A stretch of 64,000 nt of DNA from Vibrio atypicus (GCF_009811315.1 NZ_BLID01000007.1:124001-188000), one strand, 5' to 3'. Positions 1-9,988 are shown, counted from the stretch's first letter. Notes: generated from the letters alone by a model not told the origin. Numbers and translations: made by a program.

Positions 1-574
1 TCAGCATAAGGTAAGAAACAGCCAAGGCGGTCAATACCACCATGCTTGGGTAGATCAGCGCTTTGATGACCTTTGCTTTTAGTTGTTCTGATTTTTCACG
101 GTAGTGTGCGATCCGTTCAAACACTTCGGCTAAGTTACCAGACTGTTCACCTGTCGCAACCAAATCAATATAGAGTGAATCAAAGTGGTGGCTTGCAGCA
201 CTGATCGCACGTGATAATGGAGTGCCGGACTCCACGCTTTTAACAATTTGTGCCAAGATGGATTTCATCTCAGCTTTGTTGTGGTTATCCGCGACGAGTT
301 GTAATGCTTGAACGAGTGGTACGCCAGTAGTTAGCATGGTCGCGAGTTGGCGGGTTAAGAGAGTAATATCTTTTCTTTTGACGCGTTGAGTCAGTTTATT
401 GAAGAATGAAATATTTCGTTTCTTCAGTTTTTTGACTTGGATACGTTGCTGTTTGAGTTTGTCTCGTACTTCGGTTTCGCTTAACGCCAGGAACTGGCCA
501 GAAACTGATTTTCCATTGGCACTGATGCCTTTCCAGCGATAGCTTTTTAGCTGATGGGGATGCTTTTTCTTCAA
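1..574 (-). CDS. pilC: PilC, type IV pilus inner-membrane platform protein (3' part outside window)
   Basis: Inner-membrane platform protein of the type IVa pilus machine, coupling the PilB motor to pilin assembly. Only the N-terminal 191 codons are present; the reading frame runs open off the left edge. The visible part has the PilC N-terminus (KSYRWKG, then a basic KKLKKR stretch) and the first T2SSF domain, with [18 protein letters not shown] and the ATGEQSGNL motif. The start is taken as TTG at 574 because the nearby ATG frame (MELKH) stops after five codons; a GGAG lies about 9 bases upstream of the TTG. It follows pilB by 15 bases, so pilA-pilB-pilC is probably one transcript, and pilD would be expected just beyond the edge. 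Family assignment is firm; the start codon is inferred. Confidence 0.93.
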   Translation of the reverse strand, partial: MKKKHPHQLKSYRWKGISANGKSVSGQFLALSETEVRDKLKQQRIQVKKLKKRNISFFNKLTQRVKRKDITLLTRQLATMLTTGVPLVQALQLVADNHNKAEMKSILAQIVKSVESGTPLSRAISAASHHFDSLYIDLVATGEQSGNLAEVFERIAHYREKSEQLKAKVIKALIYPSMVVLTALAVSYLML

Positions 575-589
575 TGCTTCAGCTCCATA

Positions 590-2278
590 CTATAAGAACA
601 ACACACGCTGTAGTTCCTGTAAGCTAGTCATGCCTTGGCAGAGTTTTTCAATACCTGACTCTTTTAAGGTTTGCATGCCATTTTGTTGTGCAGCAGATTC
701 AATTTGTTGAATCGATGCACCGTCTGCGACCGCTTGGGCAAGTTGGCGATTGAACGTCATTACCTCATAAATCCCAATGCGACCTGAGTACCCATTGTTG
801 CATTCGGAGCACCCTTTCGGATTCGCCTGATAAATATTAGCGTCTTTTGGTAGTGTCAATTGGTGCAGACTTTCGTCTTGATAAGGCACGGCTTTTTTGC
901 AATGAACGCAGAGCTTACGAGCCAGTCGCTGCGCAATAATCAAGCTGAGTGAGGAGGCAATATTAAAAGGCGCAATACCGATGTTACTGAGTCGAATGAC
1001 GCTTTCTGCTGCAGAGTTGGTATGTAAGGTCGACAAAACTAAATGGCCTGTTTGAGCTGCTTTTACCGCGATTTCTGCGGTTTCGAGATCGCGAATCTCA
1101 CCGACCATCACAATATCAGGATCTTGGCGTAAAAAGGCGCGCAGAGCTTGGGCGAAACCAAAGCCGATTTGTGGTTGAACTTGCACTTGGTTAATACCTG
1201 ACAAATTAATCTCTACCGGATCTTCTGCGGTCGCAATATTGACTTCTGGAGTGTTCAAAATCTTCAGGCCAGTATAGAGAGAGACGGTTTTGCCACTGCC
1301 TGTCGGCCCCGTCATTAAGATCATACCTTGCGGCTTTTTAAGAGCTTGTAGGTATTGTGACTTTTGCTGATCGTTGTAGCCTAAGGTATCGATGTTTAAG
1401 CTCGCCTCACTGCTATCGAGTAGGCGTAAAACGATCTTCTCTCCCCACATGGTCGGTAATGTGGACACTCGCATATCTATCGCTGTTTGCGCGCCGAGTT
1501 TGAGTTTTATTCGACCATCTTGTGGCAAACGACGTTCGGCAATATCGAGCTTAGAGAGAATTTTGACTCGAGCCGCTAAGCGTCGGCTAAGGTGATGATC
1601 GGGTTGCTGAACTTCAATCAGAATACCATCGCATCGCAGTCGCACTCGATAGGACTCTTCATAAGGTTCAAAATGGATATCAGAGGCTCCCTTTCTAACT
1701 GCGTCGAGTAAGATCTGGTTAATGTAGCGACTGACAGGGGCATCATCTTGGCTAAGATCTTCGATTTGACTGATTTCATCGTCAGAGATATCGACCAGGC
1801 TTGCCAACTCCTGCTCGTTGATCTCTTTATTGTGGTTTTGGTTGGTCTCGAGCGTGCGCCCATACAAGCGGCGAATAGCACTTTGCAGGGATTTAAAATC
1901 ACTAAGAACCAGTTCGACTCTTAAACCTGTGGCAAAGCGAAATTCATCTTCAATATCGAGGTTGGTTGGGTCGGCAACTGCTACAATGAGCTGCTGTGAA
2001 CTGCGATGGAGAGGCAATGCTTGAAAGCGAGTGATCAGTTCACGCAGGCCCAATTGTTGACAGAGTGGGGCGTAGTCGTATTGATCGATATTGGTTTCTG
2101 GTAAGCCAAAGATGTTAGCTAGCTGCTGAGCCAGTTCATTGTTATGTATTAGGTTTAATGCAATCACCGCCTCAGGCGTAGATTGGCCTGAGGCGCTAAC
2201 ATACTCAATAATCTGTTGTTCTTGCGCCGAGTCTAACAAGTTGGCCTGGCGCAATATTGAGGGGAGGTTGGTTAGCAC
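590..2278 (-). CDS. pilB: PilB, type IV pilus extension ATPase
   Basis: Cytoplasmic hexameric ATPase that powers type IVa pilus extension. The 562-residue product has an N-terminal GSPII_E/MshEN-like domain (about 1-160) and a GspE/PilB ATPase core with Walker A GPTGSGKTVSLY, an Asp box containing ATAEDPVE, Walker B-type DIVMVGEIRD, the His-box STLHTNSA, and a CxxC...CxxC zinc motif (CVHCKK and CSECNN). The start is placed at GTG 2278, whose first base is the last base of the pilA stop (TAG/GTG overlap); the longer open frame starting inside pilA adds 16 unconserved residues. Translational coupling to pilA is likely. The length matches other Vibrio PilB proteins. Confidence 0.96.
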   Translation of the reverse strand: MLTNLPSILRQANLLDSAQEQQIIEYVSASGQSTPEAVIALNLIHNNELAQQLANIFGLPETNIDQYDYAPLCQQLGLRELITRFQALPLHRSSQQLIVAVADPTNLDIEDEFRFATGLRVELVLSDFKSLQSAIRRLYGRTLETNQNHNKEINEQELASLVDISDDEISQIEDLSQDDAPVSRYINQILLDAVRKGASDIHFEPYEESYRVRLRCDGILIEVQQPDHHLSRRLAARVKILSKLDIAERRLPQDGRIKLKLGAQTAIDMRVSTLPTMWGEKIVLRLLDSSEASLNIDTLGYNDQQKSQYLQALKKPQGMILMTGPTGSGKTVSLYTGLKILNTPEVNIATAEDPVEINLSGINQVQVQPQIGFGFAQALRAFLRQDPDIVMVGEIRDLETAEIAVKAAQTGHLVLSTLHTNSAAESVIRLSNIGIAPFNIASSLSLIIAQRLARKLCVHCKKAVPYQDESLHQLTLPKDANIYQANPKGCSECNNGYSGRIGIYEVMTFNRQLAQAVADGASIQQIESAAQQNGMQTLKESGIEKLCQGMTSLQELQRVLFL

Positions 2279-2682
2279 TATGAACAGCCTGTAATACTTA
2301 CAGCAGATGAAACAGTACAATTCCAATTACCATCAGAATTACGTTTTAAGGTAACTAGTTGGCCTTTTCCCGAGCCCTTAGTAATAGAGGCAACGATATC
2401 GTTGGTATTAGAGCCTGTAGCTATAGCTCCTGAAGTAGCGGTGATGGTCCCTATTCCAAATGCTTGGGAAATTGCAGGGAAAGAACCTTCCATCGCTATT
2501 GAATCTTCAGCAATAGTCTTATATGCAGTTGCTGAAGCAAGTGCAGTTCCTAATGCTCCTTTTTTGACATAGTTTTGGTACTGAGGAATCGCAATAGCGG
2601 CTAGTACACCAATAACTGCCACGACGATCATCAGTTCGATAAGGGTAAAGCCTTTTGCCTTACGATGGTTTTGCTTTTGCAT
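2278..2682 (-). CDS. pilA: PilA, type IVa major pilin
   Basis: Major pilin subunit, processed by a PilD-type prepilin peptidase. An 11-residue basic leader ends at Gly, followed by mature [10 protein letters not shown], with the conserved Glu at mature position +5, then a long hydrophobic N-terminal helix. Near the C-terminus NWNCTV and ITGCS supply a Cys pair that would close the D-region disulfide. ATG 2682 is chosen over ATG 2694 because a GGAGAG sits 5-6 bases before it, and it gives the standard short leader. Product 134 residues. In V. cholerae the orthologous locus makes the chitin-regulated DNA-uptake pilus; here that role is inferred from locus and family. The central region has low complexity (Thr/Ser/Ala/Gly) and is probably strain-variable. 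Confidence 0.95.
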   Translation of the reverse strand: MQKQNHRKAKGFTLIELMIVVAVIGVLAAIAIPQYQNYVKKGALGTALASATAYKTIAEDSIAMEGSFPAISQAFGIGTITATSGAIATGSNTNDIVASITKGSGKGQLVTLKRNSDGNWNCTVSSAVSITGCS

Positions 2683-2854
2683 TGTTCTCTCCATAAGTGA
2701 ATGCGATATGTGCTGGAGAGCATAAAAGGGATGCTGGGTTGTAGGTATGTTCTCACCCGAGCTTTCCGAGTGAGCGAGAGAAAGTTGATGTTTGCTTACA
2801 TTGGGTCAGCAAAACTATTCGAGCAAGTGCAAGGTTTAATCTTAGTATGGGGAC

Positions 2855-2890
2855 GGAAATAAAAAACAGAGACTTAAAAATCTCTGTTTA
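2855..2890 (-). terminator. Rho-independent terminator of nadC
   Basis: Nine-base stem AAACAGAGA / TCTCTGTTT around an 8-base loop, followed on the minus strand by a run of T (TTTTTTATTT). It sits about 45 bases past the nadC stop and separates nadC from pilA. Confidence 0.8.
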
Positions 2891-2935
2891 GTATTTGATA
2901 ATTAAAGGTTTTTATCAATAACCATTTGGTGCTTT

Positions 2936-3883
<948 letters not shown>

Positions 3884-3955
3884 TCAGCCATTAATCTCGC
3901 ATTTAGTTATCAAAAAGCTAAAATCGCGGAGTAATTGTAATCAATGGGCCAAAAC

Positions 3956-4501
3956 ATGATTGATGCACAAGGTTGGTATAGTGGTGCTAGGCATGTACCT
4001 TCGCCATTTTATGATCAAAGAAGTGATTCAGCGGATATTTCGCTGTTGGTGGTACATAACATTAGTTTGCCACCGGGTCAGTTTGGTGGGCCGTATATCG
4101 AGCAGTTTTTTACGGGAACATTAGACCCTGACGCGCACCCATTTTTTAAAGTGATTCACAAAATGGGAGTGTCTGCACATTGCTTGATTCGGCGCGATGG
4201 AGAAGTGGTTCAGTTTGTCCCATTTAGCAGTAGGGCGTGGCATGCTGGAGTATCAAGCTTCGCTGGAAGAGATAAGTGTAATGACTACTCGATTGGTATT
4301 GAGCTTGAGGGGTGTGACAATCTCGCCTACACCGATGCGCAATACCGGGCATTGACAGAGTTAACCAAGCAGATTCAGCAGCAGTATTCGTTGATTACCT
4401 TGCCACGAATTACGGGCCATCAGTATATTGCGCCGCTGCGTAAAACTGATCCTGGTTTGGTGTTTGATTGGGTGAGGTTTAGGAGTGGGCTAGGGGATTG
4501 A
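3956..4501 (+). CDS. ampD: AmpD, 1,6-anhydro-N-acetylmuramyl-L-alanine amidase
   Basis: Cytoplasmic zinc amidase that removes the stem peptide from anhydromuropeptides during cell-wall recycling, and so keeps AmpR-type beta-lactamase inducers low. The zinc ligands are visible: His in LLVVHNISLP, His in ITGHQYIAP and Asp in RKTDPG. Starting at ATG 3956 puts the first ligand at residue 34 and GW at 6-7, exactly as in E. coli AmpD; an in-frame ATG at 3944 would add four residues, and its GGAG is 12 bases away. No ampE follows; instead there is an intergenic repeat and convergent fldB. Confidence 0.94.
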   Translation: MIDAQGWYSGARHVPSPFYDQRSDSADISLLVVHNISLPPGQFGGPYIEQFFTGTLDPDAHPFFKVIHKMGVSAHCLIRRDGEVVQFVPFSSRAWHAGVSSFAGRDKCNDYSIGIELEGCDNLAYTDAQYRALTELTKQIQQQYSLITLPRITGHQYIAPLRKTDPGLVFDWVRFRSGLGD

Positions 4502-4547
4502 TTTGGCACTAGAGAGGCTGTGGTCATTTTATTGTGTGACGAAGGAG

Positions 4548-4626
4548 CAAGTAGGGAGTCTCTTTAGGTTTCTAATCGCTTTAAGAGATTCCCTACTTGG
4601 TCGTCTTTCCCTCTCAGGAATGACGA
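4548..4626. repeat. Double-hairpin intergenic repeat (copy 1)
   Basis: A 17-bp inverted repeat with one G-T wobble position (4548-4564 against 4583-4599, 18-base loop) is followed by a second smaller hairpin (TCGTC...GACGA, 4601-4626). It lies between the convergent genes ampD and fldB. Its left arm AGTAGGGAGTCTCTTTA matches 13 of 17 bases with the arm of the element at 8819. There is no clean T-run, so it looks like a REP-like mobile or processing element rather than a classical terminator, although it could end both transcripts. Confidence 0.6.
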
Positions 4627-4650
4627 TGTTTAATTAGCTCAAACTGTCTC

Positions 4651-5172
4651 TTACAGTGTTTCTTGATATTCCACTAAGATTTGCTCTACCCAAGTGGCTA
4701 TGCGCTCATCACTGAGCTCATATTGAGAATCTTCATCTAGCGCTAAACCAACAAACTGGCTCTCATCTTCAGTCAGTGCTTTTGACGCTTCGAACTCATA
4801 CTTTTCATCATTGGGCCAATAACCAATGAAATTAGCTCCAGTTGCTTTGAGCTCATCGTGTAGCATACCCATTGCATCCAGATACCACTCTCCGTACCCC
4901 TCTTGGTCACCTAGGCCAAACAGTGCCACTGTTTTACCATTCAGGGAAAGTCCGCTCACTTGATCCCAAAGCTCATTCCAATCTTCTTGGATTTCACCAA
5001 AATCCCAAGTTGAAATACCCAGAATTAACAAATCGTAGTCGGCCATTAAAGACAGCGGTGTCTCTTTCACATTGTGGAGGTCGATAAGATCTTCCCCGAT
5101 AATCGCACGCATTTTTTCTGCTGCCATTTCGGTATAACAAGTGGTTGAGCCGTAAAATAGACCGATTTTCAT
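4651..5172 (-). CDS. fldB: Flavodoxin (FldB type)
   Basis: Small FMN electron carrier. The 173-residue protein starts [18 protein letters not shown], which contains the flavodoxin phosphate-binding loop, and continues with the long-chain flavodoxin segments [13 protein letters not shown] and [15 protein letters not shown]. Position next to xerD-dsbC-recJ matches fldB rather than fldA. ATG 5172 is chosen because upstream frame residues are basic and not conserved; a GGAAAG lies upstream. Divergent from xerD with about 150 bases between starts. Confidence 0.93.
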   Translation of the reverse strand: MKIGLFYGSTTCYTEMAAEKMRAIIGEDLIDLHNVKETPLSLMADYDLLILGISTWDFGEIQEDWNELWDQVSGLSLNGKTVALFGLGDQEGYGEWYLDAMGMLHDELKATGANFIGYWPNDEKYEFEASKALTEDESQFVGLALDEDSQYELSDERIATWVEQILVEYQETL

Positions 5173-5323
5173 AACTTTTTGTTTCTTTCCAAGGAGTCGA
5201 TAGCGAATTCTAACCACAAAATGGCGAGCTTTGCAGCGAATATCCACTGGAAGAGGGAAATTTTATGGCTTTATTGGTCGATGACACTTACATTGAGGCC
5301 ATCATCATAAATCGAGGATTAGC

Positions 5324-6232
5324 GTGTCTGAAGTAATGTCTCCCGATCAAGGGATAGTTGAACAGTTTCTGGATGCGATGTGGATGGAGCGCGGGTTGTC
5401 AGAAAATACGCTTGCCTCCTATCGAAATGATTTAACCAAGCTGTTGCAGTGGATGACTGATAATAACTATCGTCTAGATTTCATTAGCTTATCAGGTTTA
5501 CAAGAATATCAAGCTTGGCTTGTCGACCAAGAGTATAAGCAGACTTCACGTGCGCGGATGTTGTCGGCGATTCGACGCCTGTTTCAATACTTGCATCGTG
5601 AAAAAGTACGTGCTGACGATCCGAGTGCGCTGCTTGTGAGCCCGAAATTACCTAAGCGTCTGCCTAAAGACTTGAGTGAAGAACAAGTTGATGCTCTGTT
5701 AGATGCTCCGGATCCAAATGATGCGATGGAACTTCGTGATAAAGCCATGCTTGAACTTCTGTATGCTACAGGCCTGCGTGTAACTGAGTTAGTCAGCTTA
5801 ACGATGGAAAACATCAGCTTACGACAAGGTGTAGTTCGCGTTACAGGTAAAGGTGGTAAAGAGAGGTTGGTGCCAATGGGCGAAAATGCCATCGATTGGA
5901 TTGAAACTTTTCTTCGGCAAGGCAGGTCTGAGTTACTTGGGGAGAATACCTCTGATGTGGTTTTCCCAAGTAAACGTGCAAGACAAATGACTCGCCAAAC
6001 CTTTTGGCATCGTATAAAGCACTATGCTGTGATTGCAGGGATTGATAGTGAAAAGCTTTCACCCCATGTATTGAGACACGCATTTGCAACGCACTTGCTC
6101 AATTATGGTGCCGACCTGCGGGTTGTACAGATGTTGCTAGGACATAGTGACTTGTCTACCACGCAAATTTATACTCACGTTGCAACAGAACGATTGAAAC
6201 AACTACATAGCGAGCACCACCCAAGAGCGTAG
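5324..6232 (+). CDS. xerD: XerD, site-specific tyrosine recombinase
   Basis: With XerC resolves chromosome dimers at dif. The 302-residue protein has the SAM-like core-binding domain (about 8-95) and the tyrosine recombinase domain with all catalytic residues visible: Arg in YATGLRVTEL, Lys in VTGKGGKERL, HxxR in SPHVLRHAFATHLL, His in LLGHSDLST and the nucleophile Tyr in TQIYTHV. GTG 5324 is the start, with GAGG seven bases upstream. First gene of a xerD-dsbC-recJ operon conserved across gammaproteobacteria. Confidence 0.97.
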   Translation: MSEVMSPDQGIVEQFLDAMWMERGLSENTLASYRNDLTKLLQWMTDNNYRLDFISLSGLQEYQAWLVDQEYKQTSRARMLSAIRRLFQYLHREKVRADDPSALLVSPKLPKRLPKDLSEEQVDALLDAPDPNDAMELRDKAMLELLYATGLRVTELVSLTMENISLRQGVVRVTGKGGKERLVPMGENAIDWIETFLRQGRSELLGENTSDVVFPSKRARQMTRQTFWHRIKHYAVIAGIDSEKLSPHVLRHAFATHLLNYGADLRVVQMLLGHSDLSTTQIYTHVATERLKQLHSEHHPRA

Positions 6233-6261
6233 GCTCTCGCAAACTATTTAAGGTGAACTGA

Positions 6262-7008
6262 ATGAGCGTATTACGCCGAATGACTCTACTTACGTTGCCA
6301 TTATTGCTAGCCGCACAAACGGTATCGGCAACTGAAGTTAAATTTGATCAAGCACAGCTGCAAAAGCGATTCGCTCAGTTGGGTTTAGAAGTAACCAAAG
6401 TGGTACCTGCTGATATTGAAGGTCTTGTCGAAGTCCAAACTAGCGGCGGCGTATTATTCGCTTCCCCAACCGGTGACTATTTCTTAGCAGGTACTTTGTA
6501 CAAGCTCGATGGTAATGGCCAGTATGAAGATGTGTTGGCTAAACGTCAGGCTCCAATTAATGCAGCAAAAATCGAGTCATTTAAAGACAGCATGATTGAG
6601 TTTAAGGCTGATGATGAAAAATACGTCGTCACCGTCTTTACTGATATTACCTGTGGTTACTGTGTACGCCTTCATAATCAGATGAATGGCTATAATGATT
6701 TAGGTATTACTGTTCGCTACATGGCGTATCCTCGCCAAGGAAATTCTGGTTCTGTTGCGGATCAAATGGCGGCAATTTGGGGAGCTGAAAATCCTCAATC
6801 AGCGATGCATGATGGTAAGGTTAACCGTCAATTCCCAGAGAAAGGCAAAGACTTTGCTAAGTATCAGCAGATCATCAAAGATCATTACAACCTAGGCCGA
6901 GAGTTGGGCATCAGCGGTACGCCTGCGATTTTCTTGCCTAACGGTGAAATGGTAGGTGGTTACCTGCCGCCAGAAAAACTGTTGCAGCGTCTTCAGCAAA
7001 CTCAATAA
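6262..7008 (+). CDS. dsbC: DsbC, periplasmic thiol:disulfide interchange protein
   Basis: Periplasmic disulfide isomerase kept reduced by DsbD; repairs wrong disulfides, with RecJ and XerD as conserved neighbours. A Sec signal peptide (MSVLRRM, hydrophobic core, cleavage after TVSA, about residue 23) precedes the dimerisation domain and a thioredoxin-fold domain with active site CGYC in DITCGYCVRLH and the cis-Pro loop GISGTPAIFLP. Length 248 is normal. AGGTG sits seven bases before the ATG. Follows xerD by 29 bases. Confidence 0.97.
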   Translation: MSVLRRMTLLTLPLLLAAQTVSATEVKFDQAQLQKRFAQLGLEVTKVVPADIEGLVEVQTSGGVLFASPTGDYFLAGTLYKLDGNGQYEDVLAKRQAPINAAKIESFKDSMIEFKADDEKYVVTVFTDITCGYCVRLHNQMNGYNDLGITVRYMAYPRQGNSGSVADQMAAIWGAENPQSAMHDGKVNRQFPEKGKDFAKYQQIIKDHYNLGRELGISGTPAIFLPNGEMVGGYLPPEKLLQRLQQTQ

Positions 7009-7023
7009 CGAACCCAGATTTTT

Positions 7024-8763
7024 ATGATAGAAATTCAACGTCGCCCGGAAGTCGACTTAACTCTACTTCCGGATAGCATCGCGCCTCTTTTAAGACGTCT
7101 GTACATTAGCCGAGGGATTACATCGCCTCAGCAGCTAGAAACGGCGGCTCGCGCGTTGCACTCATATCAAAAACTTCATGGTATTGAGGCGGCAGTTGAA
7201 TTGCTGTTTGCTGCCATTACTCAGCAGAAACGTATCATCGTGGTTGGAGATTTCGATGCTGATGGCGCAACCAGTTCAGCGTTGTCGGTACTTGCTCTGC
7301 GTATGCTGGGCTCCAACAACGTGGATTACTTGGTTCCGAATCGATTCGAAGATGGCTATGGCCTTAGTCCAGAGGTCGTTGACCAAGCTATTGAGATTGG
7401 CGCAGAAGTGATCATGACGGTAGATAATGGGGTCTCTTCAATCGAAGGAGTCCGTTACGCCAAAGAGCAAGGTCTGCAGGTTTTGGTGACTGACCATCAC
7501 TTACCGGGCCATGAGCTACCGATTGTTGATGCAATGGTTAATCCTAACTTACAAGAGTGTGCGTTCCCATCGAAAGCATTGGCGGGGGTTGGGGTCGCGT
7601 TTTATCTGATGATGGCATTGTGTGTTCACATGCGTAAGTTGGGTTGGTTTGCCGAGCAAGGTATGGCAGAGCCGAAATTGATGGAGCTTATCGATTTGGT
7701 TGCGTTGGGTACCGTTGCTGATGTGGTACCGCTGGATGAAAACAATCGTATTTTGGTCCACCAAGGTTTACAACGTATTCGAGCTGGTAAAGCGCGCCCG
7801 GGCATTCAAGCGTTAATTGAAATTGCGAAACGAGATGCTCGCCGTTTGGTGGCTGCCGATTTTGGTTTTGCCTTAGGTCCACGAATTAACGCTGCTGGTC
7901 GCCTTGATGATATGTCGTTTGGTGTTGAGCTGCTGATGAGTAATAACATTCATGCAGCTCGACGCATGGCGAGTGAACTCGATGGGCTAAATCAAACACG
8001 CAAAGAGATCGAAGAGGGGATGAAGCAAGAGGCAATGGCATTTTGTGAGCGTCTTCAATTTGGTGAAAACAGTGCCTTACCTCATGGTTTAGTGTTGTTC
8101 CAACGTGATTGGCACCAAGGTGTGATTGGTATTTTAGCTTCACGCATCAAAGACAAATTCCATCGACCGGTGATTGCCTTTGCTGATGGCGGTGAAGGGA
8201 GTATCAAAGGCTCCTGCCGTTCTATTCCCGGCTTGCATATGCGTGATGCACTAGATCGAATTGATACTCAAAACCCAGGCTTGATCATCAAGTTTGGTGG
8301 TCATGCAATGGCTGCGGGTTTGACTATCATGGAGAAAGATTTTGATCGATTCTCCAAACTGTTTGATGACACCGTTAAGCAAGAGCTGGATGAAGCTGCG
8401 CTTAAAGGTGTGATACTTTCTGATGGAGAGCTGGCTCCAGAAGAGTTCTCTATGCATGTCGCAGAGATGCTGCGCGCTGGTGGCCCTTGGGGACAGACTT
8501 TCCCTGAGCCATTGTTTGATGGCGAGTTTAAGGTCTTGCACCAAAAGCTGGTGGGAGAAAAGCATTTGAAGTTGATGCTAGAGCCACTACATAAAGGGCA
8601 TCCAACCAATATTATGATTGATGGGATAGCCTTTAATGTCGACCTACGCCGCTGGCCTGATGCGTCTGTAAAGACCGTTCGGTTAGCTTATAAACTAGAC
8701 ATTAACGAGTTCCGTGGCAATCAGTCTCTACAGCTGATGATTGATCATATTGAGGCTAGGTAG
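7024..8763 (+). CDS. recJ: RecJ, single-stranded-DNA-specific 5'-3' exonuclease
   Basis: Acts in RecF-pathway recombination and mismatch repair by digesting 5' single strands. The 579-residue protein has DHH-family motifs: VVGDFDADGATSS (about residue 75), TVDNGVSS, TDHHLPG (the DHH itself), then DLVALGTVADVVPL, and the DHHA1 domain with KFGGHAMAAG. It starts 15 bases after dsbC stops, with a poor Shine-Dalgarno, suggesting coupling. In E. coli prfB-lysS follow recJ; here they do not, and pdhR is next. Confidence 0.97.
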   Translation: MIEIQRRPEVDLTLLPDSIAPLLRRLYISRGITSPQQLETAARALHSYQKLHGIEAAVELLFAAITQQKRIIVVGDFDADGATSSALSVLALRMLGSNNVDYLVPNRFEDGYGLSPEVVDQAIEIGAEVIMTVDNGVSSIEGVRYAKEQGLQVLVTDHHLPGHELPIVDAMVNPNLQECAFPSKALAGVGVAFYLMMALCVHMRKLGWFAEQGMAEPKLMELIDLVALGTVADVVPLDENNRILVHQGLQRIRAGKARPGIQALIEIAKRDARRLVAADFGFALGPRINAAGRLDDMSFGVELLMSNNIHAARRMASELDGLNQTRKEIEEGMKQEAMAFCERLQFGENSALPHGLVLFQRDWHQGVIGILASRIKDKFHRPVIAFADGGEGSIKGSCRSIPGLHMRDALDRIDTQNPGLIIKFGGHAMAAGLTIMEKDFDRFSKLFDDTVKQELDEAALKGVILSDGELAPEEFSMHVAEMLRAGGPWGQTFPEPLFDGEFKVLHQKLVGEKHLKLMLEPLHKGHPTNIMIDGIAFNVDLRRWPDASVKTVRLAYKLDINEFRGNQSLQLMIDHIEAR

Positions 8764-8787
8764 TCTTTAAAATATCTCATACCTAAA

Positions 8788-8809
8788 ATCAGTCATTTCA
8801 TAGACTGAT
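8788..8809 (+). terminator. Possible weak hairpin after recJ
   Basis: Seven-base stem ATCAGTC / GACTGAT with an 8-base loop, 25 bases past the recJ stop. It lacks a T-run, so termination here is only a guess. Confidence 0.3.
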
Positions 8810-8818
8810 GAAGAAAAG

Positions 8819-8859
8819 AGTAGGGGATCTCTAAAGCTTTCTACAGGTTTTTAGAGATC
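8819..8859. repeat. Intergenic inverted repeat (copy 2, related to 4548)
   Basis: AGTAGGGGATCTCTAAA followed by a 14-base loop and TTTAGAGATC: a 10-bp perfect stem (8826-8835 with 8850-8859). The first 17 bases match the left arm of the 4548-4626 element at 13 of 17 positions. It lies in the recJ-pdhR gap. Confidence 0.5.
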
Positions 8860-9037
8860 GTCAATTCATTTGTCTCTCACTTTTGAGGTGACAGTCGTCC
8901 CATTTTATTACTCTTGTAAACCATCTATCCCCTCGCACTTTTCAACGTATCCACTAACAACCTTTCATATTTCTTTAAAACTGACCAATTAAAGTGTGAT
9001 ACCTAGCACGCTTCATCCCCATCTGTTTATATTTTGT

Positions 9038-9054
9038 AATTGGTCTGACCAATT
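9038..9054. promoter_or_regulatory. PdhR operator 1
   Basis: AATTGGTCTGACCAATT is a perfect 7-bp inverted repeat with a 3-base centre and matches the known E. coli PdhR consensus ATTGGTnnnACCAAT. It lies 167 bases before the pdhR start, upstream of the likely promoter. A half-site (ACTGACCAATTA) occurs near 8980. Confidence 0.8.
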
Positions 9055-9126
9055 TGATTGCCGTTTTAATCTGTTCTTGTTAACAAAGTGTTGAAGCGTG
9101 ACTCGTTCTATGATTTGGGTCAATTT

Positions 9127-9155
9127 TTGACTGGAACTTGCGTTTTAATTATGTT
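9127..9155 (+). promoter_or_regulatory. Putative sigma-70 promoter of pdhR-aceE-aceF
   Basis: TTGACT and TATGTT separated by 17 bases. Predicted transcription start near 9162, just before the second PdhR operator, which would let PdhR block it as in E. coli. Confidence 0.55.
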
Positions 9156-9174
9156 AATTTTCTCGCCAATAAAA

Positions 9175-9191
9175 AATTGGTAATACCAATT
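9175..9191. promoter_or_regulatory. PdhR operator 2 (autoregulatory position)
   Basis: AATTGGTAATACCAATT, again a perfect 7+7 inverted repeat matching the PdhR consensus. It lies 30 bases before the pdhR start codon and just downstream of the predicted transcription start, the usual place for pyruvate-relieved repression. Confidence 0.85.
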
Positions 9192-9220
9192 GACTGCAAA
9201 GAGTAAGAAGAAAAATAACT

Positions 9221-9988
9221 ATGGCTTATCAAAGGATTCGTCAGCCAAAACTCTCAGATGTTATTGAACAAGAGTTAGAAAGGTTGATTGTGGAAGGAAC
9301 ACTGTCTCCGGGGCAACAACTGCCACCTGAGCGGGAGCTGGCTAAACAGTTCGATGTGTCTCGTCCTTCAATCCGTGAAGCGATTCAACGCTTAGAGGCT
9401 AAACGTCTTCTTACTCGTCGTCAGGGCGGTGGTACATTTGTTAGTGAGAATATCTGGACAAGTTTTTCAGATCCTCTGCTAAATTTATTGTCTAGCCACT
9501 CTGAAACTCAGCTCGATTTACTAGAAACGCGTCATGCGATGGAAGGTATTTCAGCTTATTTTGCAGCCGTTCGTGGTACCGATGAAGACTTTGCTCGTAT
9601 TCAAGCTTGCTTGAAAAACATCAGCGAAGAGCAAACTAAGAAAAATGTGGAAGCAGAAGCCGCTGCAGTAATGCAGTTCTTGATCGCTTTAACCGAAGCC
9701 GCTCACAACGTGGTACTTCTTCACATTGTTCGAAGTTTAGCGCCTTTGCTTGAGCAAAATGTCTTACAGAATTTAAAGCTCTTGCATCGCCGCGATGAAG
9801 TGGTCGATAAAGTAAGTAAACATCGAGCTAATATTGTGGATGCGATTGTTTCTGGTCAGCCTGAGAAGGCGCGTGAAATGTCACATTCTCATTTAGCTTA
9901 TATCGAAGAGACATTGTTGGATTTGACTCGTGAAGAGTCGCGTAGAAAACGTTCTTTACGTCGAATTCAGCAAGGTAACGATTCTTAA
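9221..9988 (+). CDS. pdhR: PdhR, pyruvate-responsive repressor (GntR/FadR family)
   Basis: Transcription repressor of the pyruvate dehydrogenase operon, released by pyruvate. The 255-residue protein has an N-terminal winged helix-turn-helix (about 10-78: [30 protein letters not shown]) and a C-terminal FCD effector domain with His residues likely to bind a metal ([13 protein letters not shown]). It is first in the pdhR-aceE-aceF unit, 56 bases ahead of aceE, and is preceded by two PdhR boxes, so negative autoregulation is very likely. Confidence 0.96.
   Translation: MAYQRIRQPKLSDVIEQELERLIVEGTLSPGQQLPPERELAKQFDVSRPSIREAIQRLEAKRLLTRRQGGGTFVSENIWTSFSDPLLNLLSSHSETQLDLLETRHAMEGISAYFAAVRGTDEDFARIQACLKNISEEQTKKNVEAEAAAVMQFLIALTEAAHNVVLLHIVRSLAPLLEQNVLQNLKLLHRRDEVVDKVSKHRANIVDAIVSGQPEKAREMSHSHLAYIEETLLDLTREESRRKRSLRRIQQGNDS

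Noticed and set aside
2279..2326. Longer PilB N-terminus starting inside pilA
   Set aside because: The GTG at 2278 overlapping the pilA stop gives the family length; the extra residues MELYCFICC... are pilA read in another frame.
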